A stretch of DNA of 64,000 bases from Triglochin maritima (GCA_963682175.1 OY821787.1:23352501-23416500), one strand, 5' to 3'. Shown: positions 22,091 through 34,596, numbered from the stretch's first letter. Notes: a model not told the origin generated them from the sequence alone. Numbers and translations are program-made.

Positions 22091-23340
22091 ATCCATTTGA
22101 CACAAATCTAGCGAATAGAGCATGGGACATGTAAAAATTGACAAACATTGTTCGCTGCAAACGTGATGTCCAGTCTGATCAGAGTTAGATATTGCAACAC
22201 ACGAACAACACTACAGTGCAAATCTGCAAGCATATTACCATTATTTTCAACAAAAAAAAATTGATAGTGGAGGTTTTATAGGCGTACGTCTGGCAATATC
22301 TAACTAGAATATGGTGATACAACCGTCATAAAACCGTAGCATTTGATGAGAACTAGAATATGGTGATACAAGGATAAAAGAATTATGGCATTATCGGTGG
22401 GATGATCTCAAGATCAAGAAAATAGTGAACTGCCCTCGAGTCTTTGATAGGGAACTCGCAACCGAGAGCTTGGATAATGGAGGCAATTTTGGTAGAGGAG
22501 ATCCTACTAAATGTCATACACCTTTGCAATTTTGATCTACGTAACTCTTTTTTATTGATGCCAAAGTAGGAGAAAATATAACTTCAGTGCTTCAACGAAA
22601 AGATTGCATATATTGAAAGGAAAAATAGTGTTTTACCGTCATTTCCACACACATCCAACGCACCTAGTGTGTTGGCATGTCACGTCAAAGATAGAGGAGG
22701 ACTCCAAACACCCATCCCACAAAAAAACCCTTCTTGGTACGAAAGCTGCCATAATACATCAGAACCACTGAAATTCATCTCCCTGTTTGCTCCAAAACAA
22801 ACCAATCTCATCCTTCTCCTTCTCCTCCTCCTTCTCCTTCTCCTCCTCCTCCTCCTCCTCCACTCTCTTTCTAAAACACTCCATAACCAATGAAAATTTC
22901 ATTCTCCTCCTAAGAACCAATCAAAAATGAAAAGCAGTCAACAACTTCCTTCATTTCCTGAAAATTTGTAATGAAAAATTCAGAAACCGTAAACCCATCC
23001 AGGAATATTACGTCCACCTACCTTGCTCAGCCCTCTCACGCCGTCTCTTCTCTTGGGCTGCAATGACATCCGAGAAATATAAGCTAATATGTTTCTTTTT
23101 CTGATTTGTATGTTATCAAGGTTCCTCACTGTTTCATTTGCACATTCTCTTTTTTTCCCATACCCAATTAATGTCTACTATTCATTGCAAACAAATGTGC
23201 TCATATTTCAACCGACAAAATGTCAATGAATGTGTTTAATATGAGGAACCTGCATTCTTGGGTACGAGGAATGTCATTTCAATGAATGTTTTTTCATTTA
23301 TTATTGGTTTTTAATACTTGTTTTTACAATTCCAATCACA
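22091..23340. other. Intergenic sequence with a CTC/CTT microsatellite
   Basis: No gene recognised. A pyrimidine microsatellite (TTCTCC/CTC units) lies at ~22811-22863. The words ACTAGAATATGGTGATACAA occur twice (~22301 and ~22352). Confidence 0.6.
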
Positions 23341-23343
23341 CTT

Positions 23344-25240
23344 GACTCTAGTATCGACTTATCTGACACGGAAGAAGATTTCACTCCTCAACTTGCTCAA
23401 AAGCATACGTATGATAGCAGTTTACAAGCCGCCCAACTACCTATTCAGAAGGTTTATTGCTTTAATTTATACTGTTGTTATAACAACACAAACTTACCAT
23501 TCACCACATTCCTTTTTACCTTGCCAAGTGGATGACTAATCATCGCCTTAATATTCCTCTACTAATCATACCTAATTCAATAATTATAATGCAATAGTAA
23601 CAAATTTACTCAATTGCACATTATGTTTTACCTCAGTGTGTCCACTGATGAAGCTAGTCAATGCCACAATAGGGTTTACCTCAGGCTGATTTCAAACTTA
23701 CCCTTCACCACATTCCTTTTTACCAGTATGCCAAGTGGTTGACTAACCATTCCCTTAATACGCCTCTATTAATCTGCCTTAATTTCATAATTATATTGCA
23801 ACAATAACGAATTTACTTACTAGCACACTATGTTTTACCTCAGGGCATTCACTAATGAAGTTACTCACATGCATAGTAGATTTTACCCTAAGCTGATTTC
23901 CACCTACCCTTTTTTTGCCTTTTCAGGACCTAACAACCTACCAGATGATTACTGAACATTCCCTAAAGGAAACGGTGGATCTCACCTCTCAGTACAGCCA
24001 GAAGGTATACCACCCAATCAAATCAGGTCAATAATAATGGATATTGATGAAATCCTTAACTGTTTTTCTGAAAATATATTAATTACTTTTACAAGTTACC
24101 CCAACGTTCAGGATCCATCATGCTCCAATGTGGTAACTAAAAAACAACTCAAACACCCAATACATGGAAACACCCAAAATATCAAAAGGTATACCACATT
24201 ATTCTTTTCTGTTACGCCCCTCAAACATATACCCATTCCTGCTAATTATTTTACCCCATGAATATAATGTTTAACTAAACTGTCTAACATACCCATTCTA
24301 TCGAGTATGGTTACCCCTTCTATAGAGAATTCAATTTACCCCTTCTCTCACATGGATTTACCTCAGGGACATGAATGATACAATACACCAAACAAAGACT
24401 AAAGTACCAGGTGATGGTACCAACTAACCAATCAGAGATAGATGTTCACCTACTTACCCTTAAACACCCTACCAAATTCATAATAAACCTCCCAATAACT
24501 TTCTAACATATTAACACATATTAATGTCATTTTCTGTAAAATGTTAGAAGTTGACCTCGCATCAAAAATCATACAACACACCATTGTTTCTACCCTTCTA
24601 GATACTGATGATGCCCAAACTCCAAAACCAGGAATGTATTTTCAGAAGTTCTGCGATCTAATGGACTTCTTCGACAAATATGCCAATGAAAAAGGTTTTG
24701 CAATTAAAAAAAGCAAGCTGAAATTACACCAACAATTATCCAGCTAGGGCCGTCATTGGATGTCATCGTGTCGGAACACTTCCACAGGTAAAATCTTGGT
24801 ATCCTAAAATCCAATTCCAATTTCTTCATTTGATACAACAATGATTTTTTGCTGGAACCCTTGGTGATGGATGAATTTGGTAGACAACAACAAACAATGG
24901 AGTTCTTTGCTTTCTTTGGAGAGGAATCGTTCCAATCTCACGAACGATCATTGGAGGTTATGGAAGGTCTAAGGTCTTTAAAGTTGAGCTTACTGGAATC
25001 TAAGACGGACGCATACAACAAAGTCATAAACATCTAGAAAAGCAAAACTGAAAAATGCAACTCTTCATCCCCTGGCATAATACTTCAACAAAGACCACAA
25101 ACACCAGCTGGAACTGTTTTCATCTAAATAGATCACCGTCTAACTTAACTACAAGGACACCACTGAAGGTCTTGGATCCTAATTTGGTGAAGAGCAAAGG
25201 CCGTCCAAGTAATGCTAGGCTAAAAAGTTGACTGTTGAAA
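23344..25240 (+). pseudogene. FAR1-domain (FHY3/FAR1 family-like) multi-exon gene, broken
   Basis: FAR1-type domains are zinc-binding DNA-binding folds derived from MULE transposases. Five exons fit by splice sites and phase: to 23451 (DSSIDLSDTEEDF...), 23927-24004, 24112-24188, 24367-24410 and 24551-24747; the last holds PKPGMYF and DFFDKYANEKGFAIKKSK, the start of a FAR1 domain, then stops (QQLSS-stop) before the Cys/His residues. Donors are GTTTAT, GTATAC, GTATAC and GTGATG; acceptors are CAG or AAG. A tail follows at 24849-25240 in shifted frames (MEFFAFFGEESFQSHERS; VLDPNLVKSKGRPSNARLKS), the KGRP block typical of family C-termini. The central transposase-like part is absent. A ~200-bp direct repeat in the first intron (23500-23700 and 23700-23910) repeats exon-like TTACCTCAG acceptors. 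It could be a FAR1-related factor or a degraded MULE gene. First exon start unknown. Confidence 0.6.
23495..23910. repeat. ~205-bp direct duplication in the FAR1-like gene
   Basis: Two adjacent diverged copies each run TTCACCACATTCCTTTTTACC, then CCAAGTGG(A/T)TGACTAA, TTAATA(T/C)(T/G)CCTCTA, CATAATTAT-like, CACA(T/C)TATGTTTTACCTCAG and AGTAGATTT/AATAGGGTTTACC. Both contain a TTACCTCAG splice-acceptor-like word. Confidence 0.8.
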
Positions 25241-25445
25241 AGAAAAGAACACCATACCTAAACGCATTGAAGGGGATATTGTCGGTCACCTATAAAGAGG
25301 AGAGTAAAAATAACTACAGTCTCAAGTCTGTTCTGATTAAATAGGATACAAACTAGGATTGTGTTGTTTTCTGATGATTAGTGACTGTGATTTTGAACCA
25401 TTCCTGTCTTATTTTTCATAGTACTTGGTTGTTGACGTTACTTAT

Positions 25446-26924
25446 CGTTGGCTTTTTGGCCTTAATCTATCGTTGATTTAACTAACCTAATCTTAATCAC
25501 AATCAAATTACGTGTAACATACATTATGATGAAATATATCTTGTATTGTGCTAACATCTATAGGTGATCAAAATTCAAGGAAGAATGGAATGAAGTCAAG
25601 ACGTAATAAAACTATTTCAAGACATGTAATTTTGCCTTTATTCGAGTCTTCGGAATCTATATGAACTTGAGCATACAAGAGTTGGAAACTATTCACATAC
25701 ACACTAGGTTCCTTCAAGAAGTCATACACAAAATTTCACATCATTTGGACTTCAATATATCACCCAAACTTTGTTGGAAAATCACTCAAACTAAACCTCC
25801 CTGTCATTGCAGAACGATCGACCGAAATGAATTTTTCATTCGACCGGTTCTACCAGTTAATTGGTACACCAAAAGTGATATTACCTAGTTCCACTGGTTG
25901 ACCTTTTTTGACCTTTCGGTCGACTATGTTACCCGTATTTTCAGGATGACCTTTATACTTGTCGTATTCTCCAACGGTCGTATTCGTATATATTCACCTA
26001 AACCCTATTTTGTTTCTGGCCACCGGTCGAACGCTGCCAAGACAACGGTCGATCGGATGTAGACAAACTTGTGCACCCAAAGACCCTATTATTTTTGATT
26101 GGATAAACTTCCTTTTGCGTTCGATTGTTAAACCTTTACCCTTGCCAAAACCCTCATAATGGTCGACCTCCTCTAGTTTTTGTTCGACCGTTCACTTAAG
26201 TTGTAGCCTAAATGTTCGATCGGTTTGTACTTCAGTTCGAATGCTTTCTTATTTATAAGGAAACTGTTGACCACCTTGCCCGTACTGGTCGACCGTTGGT
26301 GTCCTGATTCCCTGAACTTAGTTTTCTGTTTTGCACATCTTACACAAATCTTTACCAAATCAATCCCCATGGCTATATCTCTCTAGGAGCTTATAAATAG
26401 AGGTTCACATACCTTATTTACACAACTCTCCTACTTTCATTTGCTTCATACCTTAGGGAGAAACTCTCCCACTCAAGAATCTCATTCCTATACACTCAAA
26501 GGATTAAACTTCACCACTTGACTGAAATACTTATCCATTCAAGTGTGCTCAACTTAGAGTGTTTGTTACTCATTTTCTTTGTCAAGAAAAAGGTTGTAAA
26601 GGCTTTGGTGGAAGCGTCCCTCTCGGGTTGTGATAGGAGGATCCAAGCTCGGCGAGGATTGTTCGCGAGTTTGTGGTGTAAATACTTGATCTCGGCCCCA
26701 AACGAAGATCAAATTAGTGGATTCGTAGCGGGGCTCGTGGTGCTCGAGCGGAGCTTGAAAGAGAGGACTAGGGCCTGGGTGTGGTGTCGAACCTCTATAA
26801 AAATCTCTGTGTCTAACTGGTTTGCCTTACTCTACTATACCTGCTTTAATTATTATTTCCGTTGCATTTTATTCTTGTTTAGAGCAATTAGTGATTATAT
26901 TGATTATGCCATAACGATCATATA
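25446..26924 (+). mobile_element. 5' LTR of a deleted copia element
   Basis: Begins cGTTGGCTTTTTGGCC (first base mutated from T) and ends just before TTGGTATCAAAGCAT (26926-26940), a degenerate initiator tRNA-Met PBS. It contains GGTCGACC-type motifs, the TTATAAATAGAGG TATA-like box (~26390) and the U5-like GCCGAACCTCTATAAAAA-type block seen in the complete element. It is clearly more diverged than the 51983 copy. Confidence 0.8.
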
Positions 26925-26976
26925 ATTGGTATCAAAGCATACGTGCTAAATTTCATCTACTTAACGTTAGTTTAGG

Positions 26977-27832
26977 ATGACATCTTCATCTAATCATGTA
27001 GAGGGTTTATCAACTTCTAGATCACCTTTGCTAGATGGATCAAATTATGATTATTGGAAGAATAAAATGAGAATTTTCTTGATTTCTAGTGATCTTAAAT
27101 ATTGGATTTCCCACACAAATCCATTGACACCTCCTAAAGAAGATGAGTATGCTGCATCTAGTAAGCCAAATTGAAAGGGGTTGAAATGAACTCTAAAACC
27201 ATGAATATTTTATCTTGTGGCTTAAACAAGGGAGAATACAATAGTATTAGAGGTTGTGAATGTGCATATGGGATTTGACATATATTACAAATGCACCATC
27301 AGGGAGATAGTAGAACTAAAGATACTAAATTAGTCTTCTCATGCATAAATATGAAATTTTCACTATACAACCCAGTGAGAACATAAGCAAGATGAACACT
27401 TGTTTCACCGATATAACTAACTCTCTTAAAGTTCTTGTAGAAAATTTTAGTGAAGGAGATATGGCAAGAAAGTTTCTTTGGTCACTCAACAATGAATGGG
27501 AAGAGAAGGTCATCGCCATAGAAGAAGCATATGACACTTCCAAAGTAAAGATGGAGGACTTGATTGGCAATCTCATGGCTTATGAACTTCAAATGAAGGA
27601 CCGGAAGGAGAAAGAAGTCTCCAAGAAGAACACATCCATGGCTTTGCATTGAATTGTGAAATCTGATCAACCAAGGAGGAGTGTGGAAGATGAGGACATT
27701 GAGGTACTTGCCAAAGACTTCTTGAAGTTCCTCAAGAAAGAAAAGGAGAGAAGAAAGAAGAGGAAGAAGAAGTGAGAATAAAGAAAAAGAAAAGGAGAAG
27801 GACAAGACTGAAAATGAGAGAAAGGAGAGAAG
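26977..27832 (+). pseudogene. Copia gag remnant joined directly to its 3' LTR
   Basis: Starts MTSSSNHVEGLSTSR and contains NYDYWKNKMRIFLIS, the UBN2/DUF4219-type copia Gag start, like the intact gag at 53553. It is broken by a stop at 27172-27174 and frameshifts; a longer open part (27341-27652) matches MHKYEIF...TRFTDITNSL. The Lys/Glu-rich stretch after EDIEVLAKDF ends at 27832, where TGTTGGC of the 3' LTR begins, so the rest of the internal region is deleted. Confidence 0.8.
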
Positions 27833-28650
27833 TGTTGGCGTTTTGGCCTTAATCTATGTTTTAAGTGTAGCACAGATTATGTAAGGAATATATCTTGTAT
27901 TATGCTAACATCTACAGGTGATCAAGACTCAAGGAAGAATAGAATGAAGTCAAGACATATAATCAAGCTATTTGAATACATATAATTTTGCCTTTATTTG
28001 AAACATAGGAATTTATGTGAACATGAGCATACAAGAGTTGGAAACCATTCACATACACATTAGGTTCCTTGTAGAAGTCACACCCTAAATTTCACATCAT
28101 TTGGACTTCAATATATCATCCAAACTTTAGTTGGAAAATCGCTCAAACTAAACCTCAACCTGTCTATGCAGAACGGTCAACCAAAATGAGTTTTCCGTTC
28201 GACCGATTCTTCTAGTTAACTGGTACACCAAAAGTGATATTACCCAGTTCCATCGGTTGACCTATTTTGACCTTTCGGTCGACCGTGTTACCCGTATTTT
28301 CAGGATGACCGTTATACTTGTCGTATTCTCCAACAGTCGTATTTGTATATATTCACCTAACCCCTACTTTGTTTCTGTCCACCGGTCAAATGTTGCTTCG
28401 GTGGAAGCATCCCTCTTGGGTTGTGAGAGAGGTCTGAGCTTGACTAGGATTGTTCGCGAGTTCGTGGTGTAAATGTGTGATCTTGACCCGAAACAAAGAT
28501 CAGATTAGTGGATTCGCAAACGGGGCTCGTGGTGCTCGAGCGGGGCTTGAAAGAGAGGACTAGGACTCCGGTGGGGTGCCGAACCTCTATAAAAATCTCT
28601 ATGTCTAGGTGGTTTGCCTTACTCTACTCTACTTGCTTTAATAGCTATAA
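27833..28650 (+). mobile_element. 3' LTR (internally deleted, truncated) of the deleted copia element
   Basis: Starts TGTTGGCGTTTTGGCC. It follows the 5' LTR to ~28388 (TGTCCACCGGTC), then jumps to the GGTGGAAGCATCCCTC region, losing several hundred bases including the TATA area, and fades near 28650 without the LTR end. Confidence 0.75.
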
Positions 28651-29385
28651 GTTCTTTTGAACCTTCGAAAACATTCTACCCTGTTTTGGTACTACTTCTA
28701 CGAAGTTAACTTAAGGTTTCTGTTCAGGTTTTTTTTCATTTTTCGATGTTCACCGAAGTAAGGATGCTAGAAATATCACATCATAATCTGAGGTGCATTA
28801 AACATTGTTGGAGGATAAAACAACGAAGCAAATTCATTCCCCTACTTCGTTGTCTTTTTAGTGTGTGGGTGGGATTTCTTGTATGTGGGAAGTTCAACAA
28901 ACTAATTGCTTCTATTTTATCCAATTTACCCTACCAATCAATTAAGATTATCTTGCCAATTAATTAGGATTAACCGACAAGAATTACCAATCCAGGGTTA
29001 CCCTGCTATTGCATTCAGCTTACCTTGCATATTATTCTGGGCACCCCCGTTATTGAATTAAGCTTACCCCGTCAAGCAATTACGATTACCCTGCTAGATT
29101 TACCTTTTTACATTCAACTGGATACCCTACTCTTAAGTTCAATTTACCCCGTCCATCAGTAAGGGTTGTCCCTACGAATCATATTAATACATTCTATTTA
29201 CTGCATCTTACCGGTCCCGTTGAACCAAATTACCCTCTACCGCATCTATATTAACCCCATCCTCACATCCTTTCTACCATTTGGATTTATCAATTAGGGT
29301 TGGCCTGCGATTGAATTCAACTAACCTCGTCTATCAATTCAATTAAATAGCAGGGTCGACATATGTTCCTCATTTTATTGCCAAA
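28651..29385. repeat. TTACC-rich degenerate repeat region (block 1)
   Basis: No gene. From ~28900 the sequence is built of degenerate ~40-bp phrases such as AATTAGGATTACC, CTGCTATTGAATTCA and ACTTACCCCGTC, repeated many times. The same phrases recur at 29780-30016 and 31380-31690, the two sides of the solo LTR at 30022. Confidence 0.65.
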
Positions 29386-29389
29386 AACA

Positions 29390-29770
29390 TCTCCCTCACT
29401 AATGGATGCAATGTGTAGGCAACAAATAACAATGGAATTGTGTGCTTTCTTTATAGAGGAGTAGTTCCAATCTCAAGAATGATCATTGGAGTTTATGTAA
29501 GGTCTACAGAATGAAAATTTGAGTTACTAGAATCTAAGCCTGATGCAAGGTGCAACAAAACTATGATTTCTACAAAAGCAAAACTGATAAGCTGCAACTC
29601 TTCCTCCCCTGGAATAATACTTCAAGATAGTCCATGGACACCAGCTGTAAATGTTTTGCATCTAAATGAATCACCTTCTAAGGGTACTGAACAATGTTTT
29701 GGATCCTAATTTGGTGAAGAAAAAAGGTTGCCGAGGTAATACTTGGATAAAGTTTACAGCAGAGGAAGAT
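29390..29770 (+). pseudogene. Second, degenerate copy of the FAR1-like gene tail
   Basis: Nucleotide match by eye to 24865-25240: GTAG(G/A)CAACAA, ATGGA(A/G)TT, CTTTCTTT, TTCCAATCTCA, GATCATTGGAG, AAAAGCAAAACTGA, TGCAACTCTTC, CCCTGG, ATAATACTTCAA, GGATCCTAATTTGGTGAAGA. The reading frame carries stops (for example GAGTAG near 29460). No FAR1 domain is visible upstream in this copy. Confidence 0.7.
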
Positions 29771-30021
29771 TAAAAAATCCAATGTACTCGTCATATTGAA
29801 TCAAATTACCAACTCGTGACACTAGATTTACCCCAATCTACCATCCACTCTACCTTTCAGATCAATCATTTTAGGGTTACCTTGTTATTGACTTCAACCT
29901 TCCCCGTTTATTATTTTGGGTTACCTGGCTATTGGATTCCACTTACCTGGTCTAGTATTTTTGTCTAAATTGGTATTCAATTCATCTTTCCCAGCCAATC
30001 AATTAGGATTACCGGGGCAGA
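29771..30021. repeat. TTACC-rich degenerate repeat region (block 2)
   Basis: Continues the TTACC phrases of block 1 (TTAGGGTTACC, GGGTTACCTGGCTATTGGATTC and the like) up to the insertion point of the Athila-like solo LTR. Confidence 0.6.
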
Positions 30022-31374
30022 TGATTGACATCATTTCATGCTTACATTTGTATCTTATATCCATTATATTTCACCTAAACAATGCTATGTGACGAGTTTT
30101 ATGTTTGAATTTCAGAAATAAATAGGTTTGAAGAAAAGAGGCATAAAAGGACCTAAAAGCATGAAAAAGGACTGAGTTGAGAGACTTAAGGACTAAGATG
30201 CAAGATCGAAGGACCTGAACGTAAGATCGAAGGACCAATGGGCAAACAAGAATACTTCACACCATCATGGGGAGTATTTTGGCAATTCTATTTGGGTCGG
30301 AGCTCCAACAAGCGAAGTAGATGCATCAAAGACAAGCCAAGCCATTCAGAAAAGGCAAGAAGAAAATCCAGAGCGATCCGAACACTGTAGACCGGCAATT
30401 GGCGGTCCAAGACCGCTAATTGGAGGTCTCTTTTGGTCCGGATCCGCTAAGATTTATGTGAGTCGTGTATTAGAGCGTATTTAGTCTATTTTTGGTATTT
30501 GTTTAGTCCCATACCGGGGGATTGTCCCGGATTACCTTTTTCTATGGCTATAAATAAAACTCTTCACCTTCTATTGTAATCACCCATTGCTTGGTGGCAT
30601 TCTCTTCTACTTGGAGTTAGCCTTAGAGCAAACTCTCATGTTGTTTCTTATGTTGTTTCTTTATGCATGCTTAGCTTAGTTTTATTTCTTTGATTGTAGG
30701 CTAAAGTAGTTAGAATGTTTCGTTTCTTCTTTAGTTTAATTGTTAGAATAATATGTAGTGAGTAGATCCATCCCCCTTTGGGGGTGGAGATGATGTTCAT
30801 ACATGCGTTAAAGAATAGATATGAATGCTTTATATTTTGATTGTGTTGATAAATGTGAATGTATGCTTGCTTGTTAGAGTAGAATACTACACTTGATGGG
30901 TTTTACCACACATTTTAGACACCTCCCATGCTTGTTTAGGTTCTGAAATAACCAGCTTGTGTATATGCATGTTAATCAACTCGGTTAGTGAATTAATTGA
31001 TAGGTTTTGCCATAACCTTTAGACACCTCCTATGCATGAAAATACTACCTACATTTGTGCCTATAGAATGCATTCTTCAATATGTTTTTACTTCTGTGCA
31101 CACACTCCACCCCTAGGGGTCTTTCTCTTCTTGATTCCAGTTTAATTTTACATTCTTTTAGTTTTGATTCGAAGTAATCGTTAGTTGCTTTACTTTGCAT
31201 TTGGATTCTTAGTAGTTTAGTGTAGCATAGATTAGAATAGAAAAACTCTTCTCCCTTTTTGTTGCCACTTGATTTCTGAAAAATCCAGAAGCTACTTACC
31301 TCCCTAAGGATCGACTCGTACTTGCCACCGCTTCAACGCGGTCGTGCACTTGCGGTATTTAAAACGATTAAACA
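30022..31374 (+). mobile_element. Athila-like Ty3/gypsy solo LTR
   Basis: Starts TGATTGACATCATTTCATGC and ends CGATTAAACA; flanks gcaga (30017-30021) and acaga (31375-31379) match at four of five bases. TTACC-rich host sequence continues on both sides, so this is a clean insertion reduced to one LTR. It contains TATAAATA at ~30550 and the conserved CCACCGCTTCAACGCGG(T/C)CGTGCACTTGCGGT near the 3' end, as in the other LTRs of this complex. Confidence 0.8.
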
Positions 31375-31696
31375 ACAGATTTACCACATTTCCACTATAC
31401 TATGGTTAACCTACTATTGAATTCAAGTTACCCCGTCCTTTACTTAGGGTTACCCTATTATTGCATTCAGCTTACCTCGTATATTATTTTTGGGTAGCCC
31501 GTCAACCAATTAGGACTACCCAGCTAGTTTTACCCTACTACATTCAACTAGATTTTACACTACTGTTAAATTCAATTTATCTTGTCCATTAGTTCGGGCT
31601 TCCCCCCACACAACATCCCTTGATTCATCTTATTTACTCCAACTTATCGGTCTCGTTGGACCAAATTACCCTCTATCGCATCTATATTAACCCCAC
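31375..31696. repeat. TTACC-rich degenerate repeat region (block 3)
   Basis: Same phrases as blocks 1 and 2 (GGGTTACCCTATTATTGCATTC, CTCGTTGGACCAAATTACCC). It is interrupted at 31697 by the outer Athila-like element. The phrase CCAAATTACCCTCTA(C/T)CGCATCTATATTAACCCCA occurs both here (~31670) and at ~29226. Confidence 0.6.
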
Positions 31697-33289
31697 TGAA
31701 TGATCGCTTTAATAATCGCAAGGGCGTAGTGTTGGTGAAGACGTGACAAATACAGGTCGAACCTCAATGAGTTGTGAGTGTTGTTGTGATTACCATACTT
31801 GAGTGGGAAAGGAGAGGAGAATAGGGTACCTAATCCTGACGACAAATGCGGCACGAAACAATAAGATTAATTAAAAATGAATCCCGTACGAGGTGGAGAA
31901 TGAATGCAAAAAAGTAGATGTGTATTCATGTGTGTGTAACATTTAGTGCTCATGTCATGCATAACATGGAAATCTTATAATGCCGCAATCCTAAGTGTGT
32001 TTCTACATGGGTTAAAATTTATCACCACCATTAAAACATACAAAACACTACTCAAGATGAGGATAAAGACAACCACATGATTACATGTTTAATGATATAA
32101 AGAACATGGAATCCATAATGACCAAACCCAACTATGCCTCCACATGACTTAACATGTAACATTATCATTAAAACATACAACACATTAATTATGATGAGGC
32201 CAACAAGAGCACATGCTCCCACATGCCATATTTATCTCTTTACCACTCCAATCTTGTCTTCACCTTATCATTCCCCATAAAGTGGGCCCACTAGCCAAAG
32301 CATGTGTTAAGCATCAATTAAAACCATTAGCACATCAAGGTCAAGAGTGAGGAACCCAACAAATGGCTGTGGAATTCATGTGAGGCTCCAAGATTTGGAT
32401 TAAACACACACACTAATACAACACATCAACACTTCACATCACCCTCCACCCCCAATGGGGATGTACTACTCTCTACTCATCTCCATGACTAAGAAAACAA
32501 CAAAAGCAAACAACCCATAAGCAAATAAAAAAAACTAAAGTAACCAAAGAAAGGAACAAAATTTGCATCAAATGAAAGATAACAACAAGAAGAACATAAA
32601 AACATATCTTGATTAAGAAAATCAAGATTACAAAGTTGCTCCTTTTCTCCTCCACTAAGCTACTAATGAATAAACTAAAACATACTCTAATAAACAAGAA
32701 ATAAAACCTACTCTACTAAATAAGAAAGGAAAATAACCTAAGGAGTAGACGAAGGAAGAAGAAGAAAGGAGGCATTACAAGTCTATTTATAGAATATTAG
32801 AGTGTTTAGATGGATTTGGGCATAATCAGACGGTTGTAACTCAGTTCTGGATGTTGCATATTTCTCTAACCTGACAACCTGAATCGCTACCGAGATTTAG
32901 GATAACACGGAGCAAAAAGATCCGCCATTGGTGGATCAAAAGGCTCCAATCATCCTCGAATTTCACCAACCGGTTAGGTTTGGTGTTTGCACGTGGGGTT
33001 GAGCCATGGTCCATTGTCTCGATCCAATTTTATTTTAATTGTTGATTTACTCCTAAGGTTATGGACATTTGTGACACAATTATTTCCTTACACTTTGGTC
33101 CCTTTGGGTTTTCACTTGGGTCCCTCTGTGTGTTCAGTCCAGTCCATGGCATTACAAACAGGTACAACAACCTTCCCAATCAATCTATTCTTCTTGCATT
33201 TAGGTCATTTTCTCTTCCTTTCTCTTCTTTATTGCCTAAACCTTGAAACACATCAAATAAACATTCAAGTAGCAGAAATATGGGGTAAA
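31697..33289 (-). mobile_element. 3' LTR (type 1) of the outer Athila-like element
   Basis: Minus orientation. It starts at 31697 (TGAATGATCGC) and ends next to a polypurine tract whose complement is ACCCCCACACTTA at 33290-33302. It is very similar in order and sequence to the LTR at 60823-63655 (for example CATACTTGAGTGGGAAAGGAGAGG / CATACTCGAGTGGGAACGGAGAGG, and GAATGCAAAA). I infer these are the two LTRs of one element. Confidence 0.7.
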
Positions 33290-33794
33290 TACCCCCACAC
33301 TTATCTTTTGCTAGTCCCGAGCAAAACAAAGAAAGAAAAGCATTGGAAATGGGAAATCCTAACTAACTTTCCTAGGAATCACGGATATACCCACAAAAGT
33401 TGTTAAACCCCCTTGTCACCAAAGAGGAGGAGAGTTGTCTCTTGAGGGTTTTTAACGGATATACCCACAAAATCCGAACATTGATGCATTATTCAACCTG
33501 TCAACACGACTCGTCGGACCTACTTTTGTAGATCATTGGACATGGTAATCCTACGAGCCGACTCTATAATGTATCCGGTCCATACCCGTAGCCTAGGGAA
33601 CCATTCGTGCAAGTTAATTAAGGACTTATGTAAAGACATGGCCAACCTTGACAGCCTCAAGTAATACATCATTTAAAGTCCATTAAGGTTCCTATTTCTA
33701 TATATTTTCTTTCTTTTTCATCAATTTTTCTTTCAAGAGAGAAGTAATTAAAATTAGTTGGTGTTTAATTCTCCTAGGGTCCGGTTTCGTGCAT
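33290..33794 (-). other. PPT and 3' untranslated part of the outer Athila-like element
   Basis: Holds the minus-strand PPT TAAGTGTGGGGGTATT (33287-33302) and the CTTTGTTTTGCTCGGGACTAGC sequence also seen before the 3' LTR at 38158. No coding sequence. It is interrupted at GTTTCGTGCAT (33794) by the second element and resumes at 51706. Confidence 0.65.
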
Positions 33795-34596
33795 TGATTG
33801 ATTTAGTTATAAAACCACAAGTGCACGACCACGATGAAGCAGTGGCAAGTACGGGTTGAGTCCACAGGGGGCGTGTGCGATTTAGAGTCCACCATACTCG
33901 AGTGGGGGAAAGGAAAAGAGAGGTATGCGGTCGGATTATACTACGATGCGTATGAAATCAGAAAACAAACAATAAAAATAAACCCCTTAAGGGGTAGAGA
34001 AAGAATGCGGAAATGAAAAAATATGTTTACGTATTTGTGTTCATTTGTACTCATCAAAACATGTAATACATGAAATCCATAAAACCAAACCCAACATTGC
34101 CTCCATATGAAATAAGATAAAATATTATCATTAAAACATACAAGACAATAATTGAAATAAGACTAATATGAGCTCATGCATAATTATCAAATCCCACTAT
34201 GTCTCCACATGAAATAAGATTGAACACAATCATTAAAACACACAAGACATTAATTAAGGTGGGACCAAGAAGGGCACATGCTCCCACGTGTCATGTTTCT
34301 TCCTTATCCACTCCATCCTTATACTCACATCGTCATTCCCTATAAAATAGGCCCACTAATCTAAGCATGTGCTAAGGATCACTCAAGAGCATTAGTACAT
34401 CAATGATAAGAGTGAAAATCCCATGAGATGGTTATGGAAATCATGTGAGGTTCAAAGTTAGGATTAACACACACACCTAATACATCACATAATCACATAA
34501 CTTTCTTCTCCACCCCCTAATGGGGATGGACTACTCTCTACTCATCTCTAAACTAAAGAAAGTACAATAACAACCCAAATTATAATGGAAAATTCA
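33795..34596 (-). mobile_element. LTR (type 2) fragment, left LTR of the inner Athila-like element
   Basis: Starts TGATTGATTTAG and matches the LTR at 50157-51705 for ~800 bp (GGCAAGTACGGGT...GAGTCCACAGGG, ACTCGAGTGGGGGAAAGGAAAAGAGAGG), up to AATTCAAAAAAC where other LTR-like sequence begins. The left flank tgcat (33790-33794) pairs with tacat at 51706-51710, a near-perfect 5-bp duplication for an element spanning 33795-51705. Confidence 0.7.

Noticed and set aside
26518..26925. 135-residue ORF in the copia 5' LTR
   Set aside because: Falls in the R/U5 region of an LTR with a matching non-coding counterpart at 53050-53500.
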